From: Viola odorata
Lineage: Eukaryota; Streptophyta; Magnoliopsida; Malpighiales; Violaceae
Reading direction: 5' to 3'
Length of the DNA: 64,000 nt
Assembly (NCBI GenBank): GCA_963691705.1
Contig: OY829542.1
Span: 34,520,579-34,584,578, forward strand
The notes under the pieces were generated by a model. It had not been told where the DNA came from, ran no database searches, and worked only from the letters and a program-made list of their open reading frames with translations. Positions within the stretch are counted from its first letter, which is position 1, and each line of letters starts with the position of its first letter. Positions 44,857 to 56,542 of this stretch are shown piece by piece. A program made the translations under genes and the position numbers.

Positions 44857-45824
44857 CCAATAGGGTCGGAGCCGGGTTTTTTTGAGGTGTTTGTTTTTCA
44901 ATAAATTGTTGAATTTGTTTCATATGATTTTTGCCATGATTAATCAATATGATAAACTATTGTATTATCACATGATTCTTTATGCATGATTATTTAATTT
45001 GTATGTGTTTATCTGTTAATGAATTGTTCACATGATTTGTTAATTGCTTTGATAAACAGTCATTCATATGCATTTCACGCATAATGCCCTATCGCCAGAC
45101 CTTTTTCCAAATAGAAATAGGTGGGTACTAGTGAAGCCCTAGGGCACGTGTCCTGGGTAGTTTTCATGAACCCCAAACTCGGACTCGAACCCCTAAATGG
45201 GTGAGCGCCTAGAACTTTTGATGGTTCGACAGGCAATCATCCTTTTACTGAGGGACCATTTTTATGGTATCGTCCGGGAACCTTCCATCCAGTTAGAATT
45301 AGTAGATGTCACCCCAGCATATGCATCATGATAACATGCGATTTTGCTTCGTTATTTCCATAATTCTCCATTTTTGCATATATTCTTCATTATTGCTTTT
45401 ATTAAACTAACTTTTTTATTCCTGCTACTATCATTACACGTATCACATTTCATTCATACAAAAATTTAGGATTCTGCAATGTATATATGATCAAAACTTA
45501 GGATTTTAGAAAATGAGGCGACATCATTTTTTCCTTCCTAGAGGTAGAGTTCAAGTTACCTCTATAGGAACTAGATTAAATAAAACCTTCTTCCGAGGTA
45601 CTTAGTTGCCCAATTCGGAAATTACCATATAGTAACAACGAATAAAGCTAATTAATTCATTACACATTAAAATAACTTCAGAAATAAATTAGGGTAGCTA
45701 GACCATAAGCCAGAACCACACATACCATCATTGCTTGTGCCCAAACTTACATTTATTTTCTTTATTTTACAGAAAGAGAACTATTCCCAAAAAGATCTAC
45801 TCAATCAAACTTCAAACAAGAAAA
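44857..45824 (+). other. O untranslated leader
   Basis: About 970 bp without a gene between primer site and gag, a long leader being usual in Ogre-like elements. Confidence 0.7.
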
Positions 45825-47419
45825 ATGGCAGAACACGATAGAACGGAGGAGACATTGAAAGCAAAGATAGCCGAGTTAGAGGAACAAGTTCGGATGACCA
45901 CAAAAAGAGCGGAGCAAGCTGAAAAGGAACGGGATGAGATGACAAGTAATGTAGTGCCTGGCTTTTATCCCATTTCGGCTCAAATAGCTGGGCCATCCTC
46001 TTCATCTATTTTTGGTGGTTCTTCCATGCCCCCATCATTCACAGGTGAAGGAGTTCAATGGAGCTGGCAGTCACCGTTCCTCACTTCCAACCCTCTTCCA
46101 TGTGTCACACCTGCTATCCCGGGTACTACTGTTACTATCGGACAAGGCGATACCTTTCTTGATCCTTCTCTGACTGGACTCCCTTTTAGTTCCGGCAAAG
46201 ATAAGGTTCGACCAGAATCCCAGACTTTATTCCTATCACAGGGCCAGCCCACCCAAGTCACGATTCCTATACCATCAGGAACTCAGCCTCCGGTTAACAC
46301 CCAGACACAACCACTAGTTTCTATTGAAGGTCTGTCAGTTGCTAATTCTAGCACTGTTAAGGTAGAAGTACCAAGTATTGACCGGTTGAGACTATTAGAA
46401 GAGAGGGTGAGGGGTGTTGAAGGAACCGACCCCTTCAACCCTATAGCTCCTGCGGACCTGTGCCTGGTACCGGGAATTGTGATACCACCGAAATTCAAGG
46501 TTCCAGAATTCGAGAAGTACACTGCGATTGAATGCCCCAAAACTCACCTCAAGATCTACTGCAACAAGATGTCCGAGGTGATCCATAATGAACCTCTGTT
46601 GATCCATTTGTTCGAGGAAAGTTTGGCCAAGCATCCTTGACTTGGTACATGGGTCTAGATAGAATTAAGATTAGAACTTGGAGAGACTTGTCTGATGCTT
46701 TCTTCAAACAATACAAGTTCAACCTGGAAATGACACCAGACCGTTCTGATCTGCAGAACCTAGAGAAAAGGACTGACGAGTCGGTGAAGGCTTATGTTCA
46801 GAGATGGAGAGAATTAGCTGCCAGGATCTCTCCTCCGTTGAGTGACAAAGAGCTCATATCAATTTTTGTAAACACTTTTAAAGTTCCTTACTACACCTAT
46901 CTCATATCCAATTCATCAAATAACTTCTTTGACATAGTCCAGGTAGCGGAAAGGGTTGAACAGGGAATTAAATCTGGAAAGATCGTTGTTTCCGTACCAG
47001 AGGAAACACCCAAGAGATTGCCTATTACGGAGGAGGATGTCAGTTGTGTCACCCACCGACCAAGTTGCGGGCAACCTTTCCCATCACCTCCATCACAACC
47101 CACACAATCTAAATCACAAAACCCACCAAGTAACCGTAAGAATCGGGAGCCACTGCCACCTCTTCCCGTTCCTTTGGGAGAGATTTACAAGCATCTATTA
47201 GCAGCAGGAGAAATTGCACCAATTCCATTTCAACCCCAACAACCTCCTTACCCAAAATGGTACGACCCTGATGCAAGGTGCGAGTACCATGCTGAAACTC
47301 AGGGCCACACAATAGAAAATTGTTTCGCCTTTAAAGGAAAGGTTAATCACTTGCTCAAGAGCGGATGGATCTCTTTAGAAGGGTTAGCCAAAGGACTCTA
47401 CCCGACCACCAGCTCTTGA
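45825..47419 (+). pseudogene. O gag (Tat/Ogre type), one frameshift
   Basis: The ATG at 45825 (MAEHDRTEETLKAKIAELEE) starts a coiled coil (LKAKIAELEEQVRMTTKRAE), followed by a Ser/Pro/Thr-rich region. The capsid core is PPKFKVPEFEKYTAIECPK, then, after a one-base shift near 46625, ASLTWYMGLDRIKIRTWRDL and FKQYKFNLEMTPDRSDL. The zinc-knuckle-like CEYHAETQGHTIENC (CX2HX5HX4C) is near 47280. It ends at 47419 where protease would be expected to follow. Confidence 0.88.
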
Positions 47420-47479
47420 ATGAACGCTCTCCTAGCCCACGGGACCCATTCGGCTTATTCATTCAGTGGGAATATCCAC

Positions 47480-50110
47480 AATATCTTTGTACATAGTCGA
47501 GCCTATGACTATAAACAAGGGCGCTTCGTGGGAGGCAACCCACGTGTTCTTTTCAATGTTTCTATTAACTTAGAATTTTGGGATATCTTTTCTTCCGAAT
47601 TTATTATTTAATTCCTTTTTATTTTAGGTGCCGTGAGACTTGCAAACTTGGGGATCAAGCAAAATGGTGACCAAAAGAAGGTGTCAGGAAGCATAAAAAA
47701 TTGGGCACCTTTTTACCGGGGGGCAAGGCGTAGGGAGCGGTAATTCACAACGACGTGATCTTTGCGTCCATCCTACCCTTGCATTCAGATTAGTGCTACT
47801 CAGCCGCTTCTCTTGACCAAGAAACACAGCAATAATGGACATGTGTCCATTTGTGGTCCTACTTAAATGCAGTCATGTTCGGTGGTACAACGACATTTAC
47901 GCCCTACACGGTTTCTGATTGCAAATTCAAAATTTGGCCATGATTAAATCTTTCATGTTTGGAGTTTGACCACCACAATCATTCTCTGCAAGATCTCTCC
48001 ATATACACGCATGACGATCAAGACCAGTCCTCCAATTAGTGAGCCAGTAAGCACAAATGTTGATGGGATTGCATTCACTTATTTTATCCGCAATCCCATG
48101 CTAAAAAAGTTGAAGTGTTGGAGCCTCCTCCCCGCAAAGGAATGACTGACCGAATTCCCCAATGACCATCTGAATCTCCAGCTGACCAAGAATTCCTTTC
48201 CATTACTCAGGATGATGATCAAGTCATACTTCCTAAACAAATCATCAGCAATTGGCCATCCGCAGCGTAAAAGAATGTCTCCTCGCCAAGAGCAGCCAAA
48301 GAGCAAACCAGGAAAGATTTTAAAGATGGTTCTTCATTTGCAAACAACCAGTCTCAAGCTATGATGGAACCGCTAGAAATGTTTGCAGCAACACTATCAT
48401 CCAATTTTAGTGCGGATGATGCTGGATTAGAATCATACAACCGATTCCTTGCTGGGGAACTTGTCAAGTCATTTAGCTGCCGCTTGCTGCACACATCCAG
48501 AGAAGTCCACTTTCTTCTCTGCCTCTTTAAATTTTTGTACAATCATTCTGCATTCATTCCCGCATTGGGGGCAATTCTTTTTAATTATTCATAAATTTTT
48601 GTGAATAGTCATACCCTCACGTTTTTTCTATAAAATTGCTAAAACTGTTAAAAACTGTGCATAAAATACTTTGAATAAAATCCACACTATTTTCGTGAGA
48701 TGGTTTCGTATAGAATTTAATAAAACAATGAGCAATGCTGGCTAACTAGAGGTAAGGTGCACAGCGAGTATGGAAGAAGAAGAAATCTTTGAGGGAAACT
48801 GTACTTGCTCTGACCAAGAAAGAAGCAAAGCATCTCCAGCAAAAAACCAAGAAACTTTGACACTACTGGTTTTCGTGTCTATGGTCAAGATAGTCTAGAG
48901 AGTCTTTTGCATGATTTTCTGTTCCATTTTTTTAAGGAAAATTACATGCACTGTGTATTATTTTTAAAAGAAAAATCAGAGGACTCGTTGCTGGAAACCT
49001 TGCCATCTCACTTACATGAAATACAAAAATGCTTCAATTTTGACTTCATACCATACTACGGGGGCAAAATAATGGGGTTAACATTATCAATATTTGCAAG
49101 AGTACGACCCTGGTACTCTTTAAACATCCAATCTTTTATAAACCTAAAAGTTTCGGTGCTTAATGCCAGAATTTGCAAGTGGAGCATTCACCTTTGTGTT
49201 CTTGAAACATTCTTTGATTCATGAAAAAACAAAAAAACAAAAAAGGGAAAAAAGAAAAATGGTGCTAGCAATGCTTTGGTATTTTTGCCTCAGCAAGTAA
49301 AAATATCCAAAGAACTATCTCTGAATAAAACCAGCCAAACTGACAAAACATGTCTTGATATTTTTGCCTCAGCAAGCGAAAATATTCAAGAAACTACATG
49401 CCAAACGGACAAAACATGTCTTGATATTTTTGCCTCAGCAAGCGAAAATATTCAAGAAACTACATGTCTACAGACAACACACGTCTTGATATTTTTGCCT
49501 CAGCAAGCGAAAATATTTAAGAAACTACATATCCAAAATGCTGGTATAATGAATAGGTGGAAGTAAATAAGAAAAAGGCAGTCGATGAATCAAAAGAATG
49601 AAAAGTAAACGGTTGCTGTTCTGTTTCTGTTTGCATGATTCTGTCATAGAGTACCAGAATTTTTTGTTTATGTAAGCTTGGATGTTTGGGGTATTGGTTA
49701 GGCCTCAATAGTAAAGATTTGGAGTTACAAGTTGAGTTGTTTGAAGCACTCTGTGCAAGTGAGATAATTGGTTTCCTTGCAAAGTATTCTCTGATTTTGC
49801 CTTTTCTGTATGTGGGTAATTCTCTCATATTTACCATCAAAATATTTTTATTTGGCCAATGATCAAGAAGAAGTATCCTCAACAAAGATTCAATAATCTA
49901 GGCGCTCCGAATGATCAAGAAGAAGAAGCATCACCAGCAAAACCGAAGAACCTGTGCACTTTGCCCTCGCCGCGGCCAAATCAACGAGCACTGTTCATTG
50001 AAGGAAAAAAAAACTATCAACTTCCTTGCTTAAATTTGTTGAACCTTCTCTTGATAGGGAAGTTGTTTTATCTTGACAAAATGCTTGGGGCACACCTTAG
50101 GGTAGTGTAG
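47480..50110 (+). other. Athila-derived 3' region within O
   Basis: Starts with TATGACTATAAACAAGGGCG then TGGGAGGCAACCCACG, the Athila post-integrase motif seen in A2 at 12990-13030. It ends with GATGTTTGGGGTATTGG (49681) and an ATGCTTGGGGCA phrase (50081), which match A2 at about 15145 and 15330-15350. Between them a region corresponding to ORF3 is present but decayed; 48361-48594 is open without recognisable domain. The hairpin repeats at 49275-49527 also match A2. Confidence 0.7.
49275..49527 (+). repeat. Four-copy hairpin tandem repeat of about 62-66 bp in O
   Basis: Units contain CTTGATATTTTTGCCTCAGC followed by AAGCGAAAATATTCAAGAAA; the outer parts pair (TTGATATTTT with AAAATATTCAA). 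Copies begin near 49275, 49353, 49419 and 49485, separated by CATG..AAACATG-like spacers. A2 has two diverged copies. Confidence 0.88.
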
Positions 50111-50389
50111 AATACTTTCATATACAACATACAGGGGATTTGTTGATCTTACTGTTTTCTCATTTCAATTGCTCTCTCTTTTTCCATCCACTGCTGCTCT
50201 GTGTTTGTTTTCTCCCTATTTGCAGGATATGAATATGCGTTAGTGGAATCTCACACTGTGATAATACTCCCCCCCACTATCCGAGCATCCAAATGGAGCA
50301 CGTTACCACCCCACAATCAATTTTTTGGGGTGGATCAAGCTCCCTCACTATCCAATCAATATCTGAATGAAAGTGCGTTACTTTCAATC

Positions 50390-50640
50390 AACATCCGATG
50401 GGCATCAGTGTCCGGAAGGATCTTGCATCAATCTCCCAATGGGCAGCAGCATCCGGGATCTTGCATCAATCTTCCAGTGGGCAGCAGCGTCCGAGTGGAG
50501 TTTTCAGTTCAATTTTCGCATCAACCTCCAACGGACAACAGCGTCCGAGAGGAAATCAACAACCAACCTCCAAACGGGCAGCAGTGTCCGAGTGGAATTT
50601 CTGCATCAATGTCTCAGGGGGCAACAATGCCCAAATGAAG
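50390..50640 (+). repeat. Imperfect minisatellite (~45 bp unit) in O
   Basis: The phrase GGGCAGCAGCRTCCG, followed by GATCTTGCATCAATC- or GAGTGGA-type sequence, repeats about five times. All three plus-strand frames are open across it, as expected for a repeat low in T, not as evidence of a gene. Confidence 0.8.
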
Positions 50641-50646
50641 TTCACA

Positions 50647-50760
50647 TCTACTTTATTTACTTTCTTGCAATTTACTTTCTTGAAATTTACTTTTCTGCAA
50701 TTTACTTTTCTGCAATTTATTTTCTGTAGTTTACTTTCCTGCATGCTTTATTTTCTTGCA
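50647..50760 (+). repeat. Short tandem repeat, unit TTTACTTTYCTGCAA
   Basis: Six to seven imperfect copies of a 15-17-bp unit, pyrimidine-rich on the plus strand. Confidence 0.8.
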
Positions 50761-50804
50761 TGAATTTCCTCCTCCTAGAGCGACTTTAGTTACATGTCTT
50801 TTTA

Positions 50805-50957
50805 AAAGGTGTGAAAGGTCACGTCCCTCACATCATGTCTTTTTAAAAAGGTGTGAAAGGTCACGTCCCTCACATCATGTCTTTTTAAACGTTGTGAAAG
50901 GTCACGTCCCCACAACATGTCTTTTTAGTGGTGTGAAAGACATGTTGTGGGGACGTG
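50805..50957 (+). repeat. ~42-bp tandem repeat ending in a 22-bp perfect hairpin
   Basis: GTGTGAAAGGTCACGTCC, then CATGTCTTTTTAA, repeats about four times from 50805. The last copy pairs with an inverted copy: 50903-50924 is the exact reverse complement of 50936-50957, with an 11-base loop (50925-50935). Confidence 0.9.
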
Positions 50958-51009
50958 GCCAGCTGTGCTATTTAGTGGTGTGCTTCAGCCCAGCTGTGGG
51001 CCATCCTTG

Positions 51010-51896
51010 GCCCAGTGGGTCAAACCTAGTTTTTTTAGCCCGTCATTTTTTTCGTGTCATGTAATCGAACGTGTACTATTTATTTTTCACACACTTGTAC
51101 TCTTTATTTATTTTGCGCACTTGTGCTATTTATTTATTTTTGAACGCCTATACTGTTTATTTATTTTCGCATGTTTTTGCATTTTTAATTATTCTGCTTG
51201 CACTTAATCATCAAAATTAATTATATCACTTGTGTACAATAATTTTAATACCAATTATTTGTATGCTCGTACCACTTAACTAATTATTTCTGCACGCTTC
51301 TGAATGTTTAAATAATTATTATTCTTATTATTATTCTACTCGCATGTAATTGCTAAATTAATTATTTTGTATGCTTGCGATAAATTCTTAAATACTTATC
51401 TATTTATCGATTATGATGTACTCGTGCTAATAATCTCGATCTTGTAGGGAAAATCAACTGATACATTTCACAAGTAAACATTTCTCACCCTTTTATTTAT
51501 TACATATTTTTTGTCCGCATATACACTCGTATACATGAACATTTAAAATTGTTAGAATCTAATTAATTCTTTGGGCATGATCATATAATTTAGGATTTTT
51601 TTTATTAATTTTCAAACACAATTTTAAACACCTCTTTTATCTGGTAACCTTTTTAGGATGTGACTCGGGTGCTTAACACCTTCCCGAGTCCATAATACGA
51701 CCCCGAACCGCTGTTCTCGGGTTCAGACCCATTTTTCCTTAGTTTTTATTTTTATGCCATAACTTTAGGTTCCCTAAACCTAGAAACAAATTAGGGTGGC
51801 GACTTCATTGCATTATGTGAGATGAGTTCGATTTCGTCTCACGTCTAGTCCCAAACCCGCGTCACATTAGGAAAAATCCAAAAAAGGGGTGCGACA
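51010..51896 (+). repeat. O 3' LTR, distal part only
   Basis: CCCAGTGGGTCAAACCTAG to GGGTGCGACA; matches 43953-44835. The TATA-containing first ~1.5 kb of the LTR is not present, so the LTRs are unequal. Confidence 0.88.
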
Positions 51897-51901
51897 CCTG
51901 T

Positions 51902-53552
51902 ACATTGGCATCTAGGGCAAGACGCACAATACATATAACAATCACAGAATAGGGATGGCCAATAGAATTCAGCTTCGAGAACTTTTATTACGGTCTTCTT
52001 GGTACCAAAATGGCCTCCTTCAATGTAAGAGTGACAAAACTTTAAGATCGAGGGCACTTCCTCAAGATTCATGCAACGCCTAACTACTTGGTCGGAGCAA
52101 TATTTCCATAGGTAGGGGCTGTCCCAGATGTAGTATTTTGCTTGCTTCCGAATTCTGGTACATTCGTTGGGTGATGCATCCGCAGGGAAAGAGCCTGTAG
52201 CCCAAAATTTTGCAATGTCTGTGAACCATAGAAATTGGACGGCTTGGGCAAGACAGAGACGCTCGTCAGGGAAGACATCCCTGATTGGCACTAGAGAATC
52301 ATCATCTTGGGTAGGAAGTCTGCTCAAATGGTCCGCGACCACATTCTCTGCTCCTTTCTTATCCTTGATGAGAAGATGGAACTCTTGGAGAAGCAAGATC
52401 CAACGGATAAGGCGTGGTTTAGCATCTACCTTCATCAGGAGGCACCTAAGGGCAGAATGGTCGGTGTAGACAATGACGTGAGTGCCCACGAGGTACTGAA
52501 GAAACTTGTCTAGGGCGTAAACGACAACCAGGAGTTCTCTTTCGGTGACTGTGTAGTTCTGCTGGGCAGGATCAAGTAATTTGGAAGCATAATAAATCAC
52601 ATAGTGTTCTTTATCTTTCATTTGCCCCAAGACGGCTCCAAGCGCATGATTGCTGGCGTCGCACATGATTTCAAAGGGAAGGGACCAGTCGGGGGCTCTA
52701 ATAATAGGTGGAGATGTAAGCTTGGCTTTGAGAGTATCAAACGCTACCTTGCACTTGTCATCGAATACAAAATCAGCATCTTTTTGCAACAGACGACACA
52801 TTGGCTGAGTGATTTTTGAGAAATCTTTAATAAATCTCCTGTAAAAGTCGGCATGCCCTAGAAAGGAACGGATGTCTCGGACGCAGGAAGGATAGGGCAA
52901 CGACTCAATTAATTTAATTTTTACTTTGTCAACCTCGATGCCTTTGTTGGAGACTATGTGTCCCAAGATGAGACCTTGGCCTACCATAAAATGGCATTTC
53001 TCGAAGTTAAGAACTAGATTAGTCTCGACGCTACGTTGCAGAATTTTTTGCAGGCTGGACAAGCATTCAGAGAAGGAATTTCCATAGATGGTGAAGTCGT
53101 CCATGAAGACTTCGATGCATTCCTCGACGAATTTAGAAAAGATACTGATCATGCATCGCTGAAAAGTGGTTGGGGTATTGCAAAGGCCGAACGACATTCT
53201 TCGATATGCAAAAGTGCCAAAAGGGCAGGTGAATGTGGTCTTCTCCTGGTCCTCTAGGGCAACTGGGATCTGGTGAAAACTGGAATAGCCATCTAGACAA
53301 CAATAATGGGTCTTTCTTGCGAGTCGTTCTAACATCTGATTAATAAACGGAAGGGGGAAATGATCTTTTCGGGTAACTGCATGTAGATGTCGATAATCAA
53401 TACATACTCTCCAACCGTTCTGGATTTGGGTTGGAATCAACTCTCCGTCTTGGCCAGTTATAATAGCGATTCCAGATTTCTTTGGCATGACCTGGACGGG
53501 GCTTACCTAAGGGTTGTCCGAAATGGGATAGATCACGCCTGCGTCTAAAAGT
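51902..53552 (-). pseudogene. B reverse transcriptase, RNase H and integrase N-terminus
   Basis: One open frame (53488 down to 51902) covers RT ([33 protein letters not shown], active site FMDD at about 53096-53107), thumb, RNase H ([38 protein letters not shown], all catalytic residues kept) and the integrase HHCC finger ([10 protein letters not shown] to CPRCQ). It then runs into the O LTR. Upstream, a frameshift near 53553 and a TAG near 53508 break it from protease. Confidence 0.93.
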
Positions 53553-54740
53553 TTAATATTTCTTTTTTACAACCTCCATCATTGGAGGATTCAGACGTTG
53601 CTGCTGCTGTCGGACTGTTTTATTTGCGTCCTCAAGATGGATCCGATGGGTGCATAGATCCAGAGATAAACCTTTGATATCAACAATAGTCCACCCTATG
53701 GCTGACTTAAACTCTTTGAGCAAAGAAATCAACTCAGCTTCTTCTGAATCGTCCAACTAATTGAAGATAATAACTGGGAGCGAGTCACCTGTACCTAGGT
53801 AGGCATATTTGAGATGCGCTGGAAGAGTTTTCAACTCAAGAATGGGTTCCTGCACAAGGGATAGAGGAAGTTTGGTGTGCTCCTCATGATAAGGAAAGAT
53901 AACAGGTTGAGTGGAGGCATCAAGAGGCTTTTCCTCTAAGGCGGCAACAATGGTATGCAACTCTAGTGAAGTATTGATTGTCGAGGCCAAGACGTCCAAT
54001 GTCGTTGGTGTGATACTCCCATCCAGGGCAAACTATGAAGGTTTAAAAGAATTTAAGTCAGCAACTTTATTGACTAGAGGATCAATCATATCAACAAAAT
54101 TAACACAAGAGAGATCAGAGGTAAAATCGGAACGGTATCGCATGGCCTCCATCATTTTAAACTTGATGATTTCCTCATAAAACTCGAGAGAAATAGATGC
54201 ATCATGAACGTCTATCTTTGCTCTAGCTGTAGCCAAAAATGGTCACCCTAGAAGCACATCTGTGGCTTTAGCAGAGTCTTCATTCTCCATTGCAATGACA
54301 TAGAAGTCTGCGGGAAATAGAAAGTCGCCTACTTGGACCAAGACGTCCTTAATTACACCTTTAGGGCGAATCACGGAACGATCGGCCAGCTGGATAACAA
54401 TCTTGGTTGGCTCGAGGGGCCCTAAGCCAAGACTGTTGAAAATAGTCAAGGGCATGACATTAATGTCGGCGCCTAGGTCACACATAGCTTTGCTTATGCT
54501 GACTGTCCCAATGGTACAAGGGATAACAAACATGCCCCGATCCTTGCATTTTGGAGGGATCTTTTGCTGGATAAGAGTAGAGACATGGACTCCCACACTT
54601 ATCTTATTTACCCCGGCCAAGTTGCATTTGTTAGTGCACAACATTTTCAGGAACTTGGCATAGCGAGGCACATTTTTAATGGCCTGAAGAAGTGGAATAT
54701 TAACGAGGACTTTGCTGAACATATCAAGGATTTCGTGGTC
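53553..54740 (-). pseudogene. B aspartic protease and RT linker
   Basis: The protease domain starts MFSKVLVNIPLLQAIKNVP (54722), has the active site CDLGADINVMPLTIF (Athila DLGA form) and ends DVLLG-, after which a stop near 54240 interrupts the expected RPFL. It resumes with ARAKIDVHDASISLEFY (54220), another stop near 54033, then the acidic linker LEEKPLDASTQ and LKYAYLGTGDSLPVI (53800). A stop at 53757 precedes ELISLLKEFKSAIGWTI. Fixed frames with point stops suggest fairly recent decay. Confidence 0.88.
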
Positions 54741-56478
54741 CTATTCCTTCTTCTTGGTCTTGACGAGCCTTTGAGGGAAGGGCAGCTCGAGGATCTTGTG
54801 TATAAACTCTTGGGTGAATTCTTGTGGGCTTGTGTCACCTTGTGGAGTCATCCCTCTTAGGGATCTAATACGATTTTCCATGACTTCTAGAAGTTTAGGT
54901 CCGATGAACTTGGTTTTGGGAATTTTCCTAGGCAAGATTTCGGGCTCAACTACTTAGCCTTTGTCTAGGGCAGGGTGTTCTCGAGTTGGTAATTTGAGAC
55001 CGCTACGAAGCGTCATAGCACACGCTTCGTGCTTTGGATTTGTCTCTATTTGGCCAGGCAATCTGCCCTTGTTTTTCAATTCTTTCATGTCCGTGACCAT
55101 GATACTCATTTGTTTTTTGTAGATTCGTGATGATGTTCCTGTAGTGAGCAACCTCATCCACCGACAGAGCAGAAGAAGTGGAAGTCTAACCCTGGTTGGC
55201 TTGATAGAAAGATTATTGGTTGTTGGGATGGGTAGGTCTAGGCTTGAAGTTTTGAACGTTGAAAAGTGGATGGGCCTGATTCATGTACTGATTATGTTGC
55301 ATTGGTTGTCCTAGGCTAGACGCTTGCTAATGGCTGACCCAGCCGAAGTTTGGTGGTCTCCACACCTGGTTGTAGTTTTGCCCATATGGGGCCTGATTGT
55401 AATTACCAATGGCGTTGATACTCTGGATCTCATCAGGGATATGAGGGCACGCATATGTCGGATGATCGGTCAAGTTGTAAATCTGACAGGCCTTGACCTG
55501 GATTGGCTGTCCAGAGACCATGTTCTGAAGCATTCCCGTGATAGCAGTTAATTGGGTTTGCATTGCGGCCACTTGGGCATCTTGCCCTGGACTGTTGCTT
55601 TCCTCGGGTAAGGCATTCCTTGCCATCAGCTCTATGGCGGCCTTTGCGGCAGCAGGGGTGAGTCTAGTGATAGAACCATTAGCAGCGGCGTTGAGCAATG
55701 CCTTGTCTTGAGCTTTGAGACTTTCACAGAAATACTGAATGAGGGCGTGCTCGGTGAGGTTATGCGAAGGACACATAGCTTGCATCTTTTTGTAGCGCTC
55801 GTGGTACTGGCCAAGATCTTCTTCTTTCCTCTGGACTATAGATACCAACTGCTTGCGAGTTACCTTAGCCATTGCCGCTGGATAATATTTTTCGGTGAAG
55901 GATTTGGATATTTCGGCCCAAGAATTGACGTAATTAGGGGGTAGATCATAGAACCAGTCTAGGGCATCATCTTTCAGAGACCACATGAAGGCTCGGAGCT
56001 TGGCTTGCTCGATACTGACATTGGTTGGCTTCATGGCGTCGCATACAGAGTGTAATTGCTGAAGGTGGCGGTGAGGGTTTCCTTTGGAACTCCACAGAAG
56101 AGAGGAAGATGGTGCATGACTGCGGACTTAAGCGTCCAATCATGGAGAACAGTAGGCCAAACGATACAGCTACTGGGTGTTTCGGGGGCACCATTAAGGT
56201 CCTCAATATTTGCTGAGGGTCGTCGATACGAGGAGGGTCAGCCATAATGAATGTCTCGGGGTAGACAACTGTTGGGTTGTCGAGGGCAGGATGAAGATGG
56301 GATGGATCTTGGTGAAGACGATTGATGGGATCAATCTGACTAGAGATTTGACTATCGAGGGCAGGACGGGGAATTACTCCACTAGAGGTTGCACCCCTGG
56401 CCTATCTCCGAAATTCTCTCTCTGCCTTCGTGAGTCCGTGGTTAAGGGGTAGAAGTCAAATGCAAATCTCCTGGTCAT
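54741..56478 (-). pseudogene. B gag
   Basis: The ATG at 56478 (MTRRFAFDFYPL) starts gag. The frame is disturbed near 56390 and again near 56160. The capsid core is open at 56034-55327: AKLRAFMWSLKDDALDWFYD, SFTEKYYPAAMAKVTRKQL and DLGQYHERYKKMQAMCP. The zinc knuckle is CQIYNLTDHPTYAC, with the second Cys replaced by Tyr. The C-terminal tail has the Athila phrase ACAMTLRSGLKLPTREHP (55050). The tail continues with KIPKTKFIGPKLLEVMEN to 54741. Confidence 0.88.
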
Positions 56479-56519
56479 ACAAGTAAAAGAAAGAAATCAG
56501 TGTGAGTGTAAACACACTT

Positions 56520-56537
56520 TCCCCGGCAACGACGCCA
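56520..56537 (-). other. B primer binding site (tRNA-Asp type)
   Basis: Minus strand TGGCGTCGTTGCCGGGGA, one base from the standard Athila site, five bases inside the 5' LTR. Confidence 0.9.
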
Positions 56538-56542
56538 AAATT

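Larger units (their letters stand above)
42399..51896 (+). mobile_element. O: chimeric Ogre/Tat-like element with gag but no pol, inserted in B integrase
   Basis: The flanks are exact CCTGT duplications (42394-42398 and 51897-51901), and removing the element rejoins B integrase (CPRCQCTG to NIGARNQM). The ends are TGTTGCTACCC and GGGTGCGACA. The order is long 5' LTR, tRNA-Arg-like primer site, gag, then from about 47500 sequence matching the Athila 3' region, several tandem repeats, and a 3' LTR that matches the 5' LTR only over its last ~880 bp. No protease, RT or integrase. Confidence 0.88.

Noticed and set aside
50201..50763. Three overlapping plus-strand ORFs of 120-145 codons
   Set aside because: All three frames are open only because a minisatellite there lacks stop trinucleotides; compositions are repeats of the same words in three frames.
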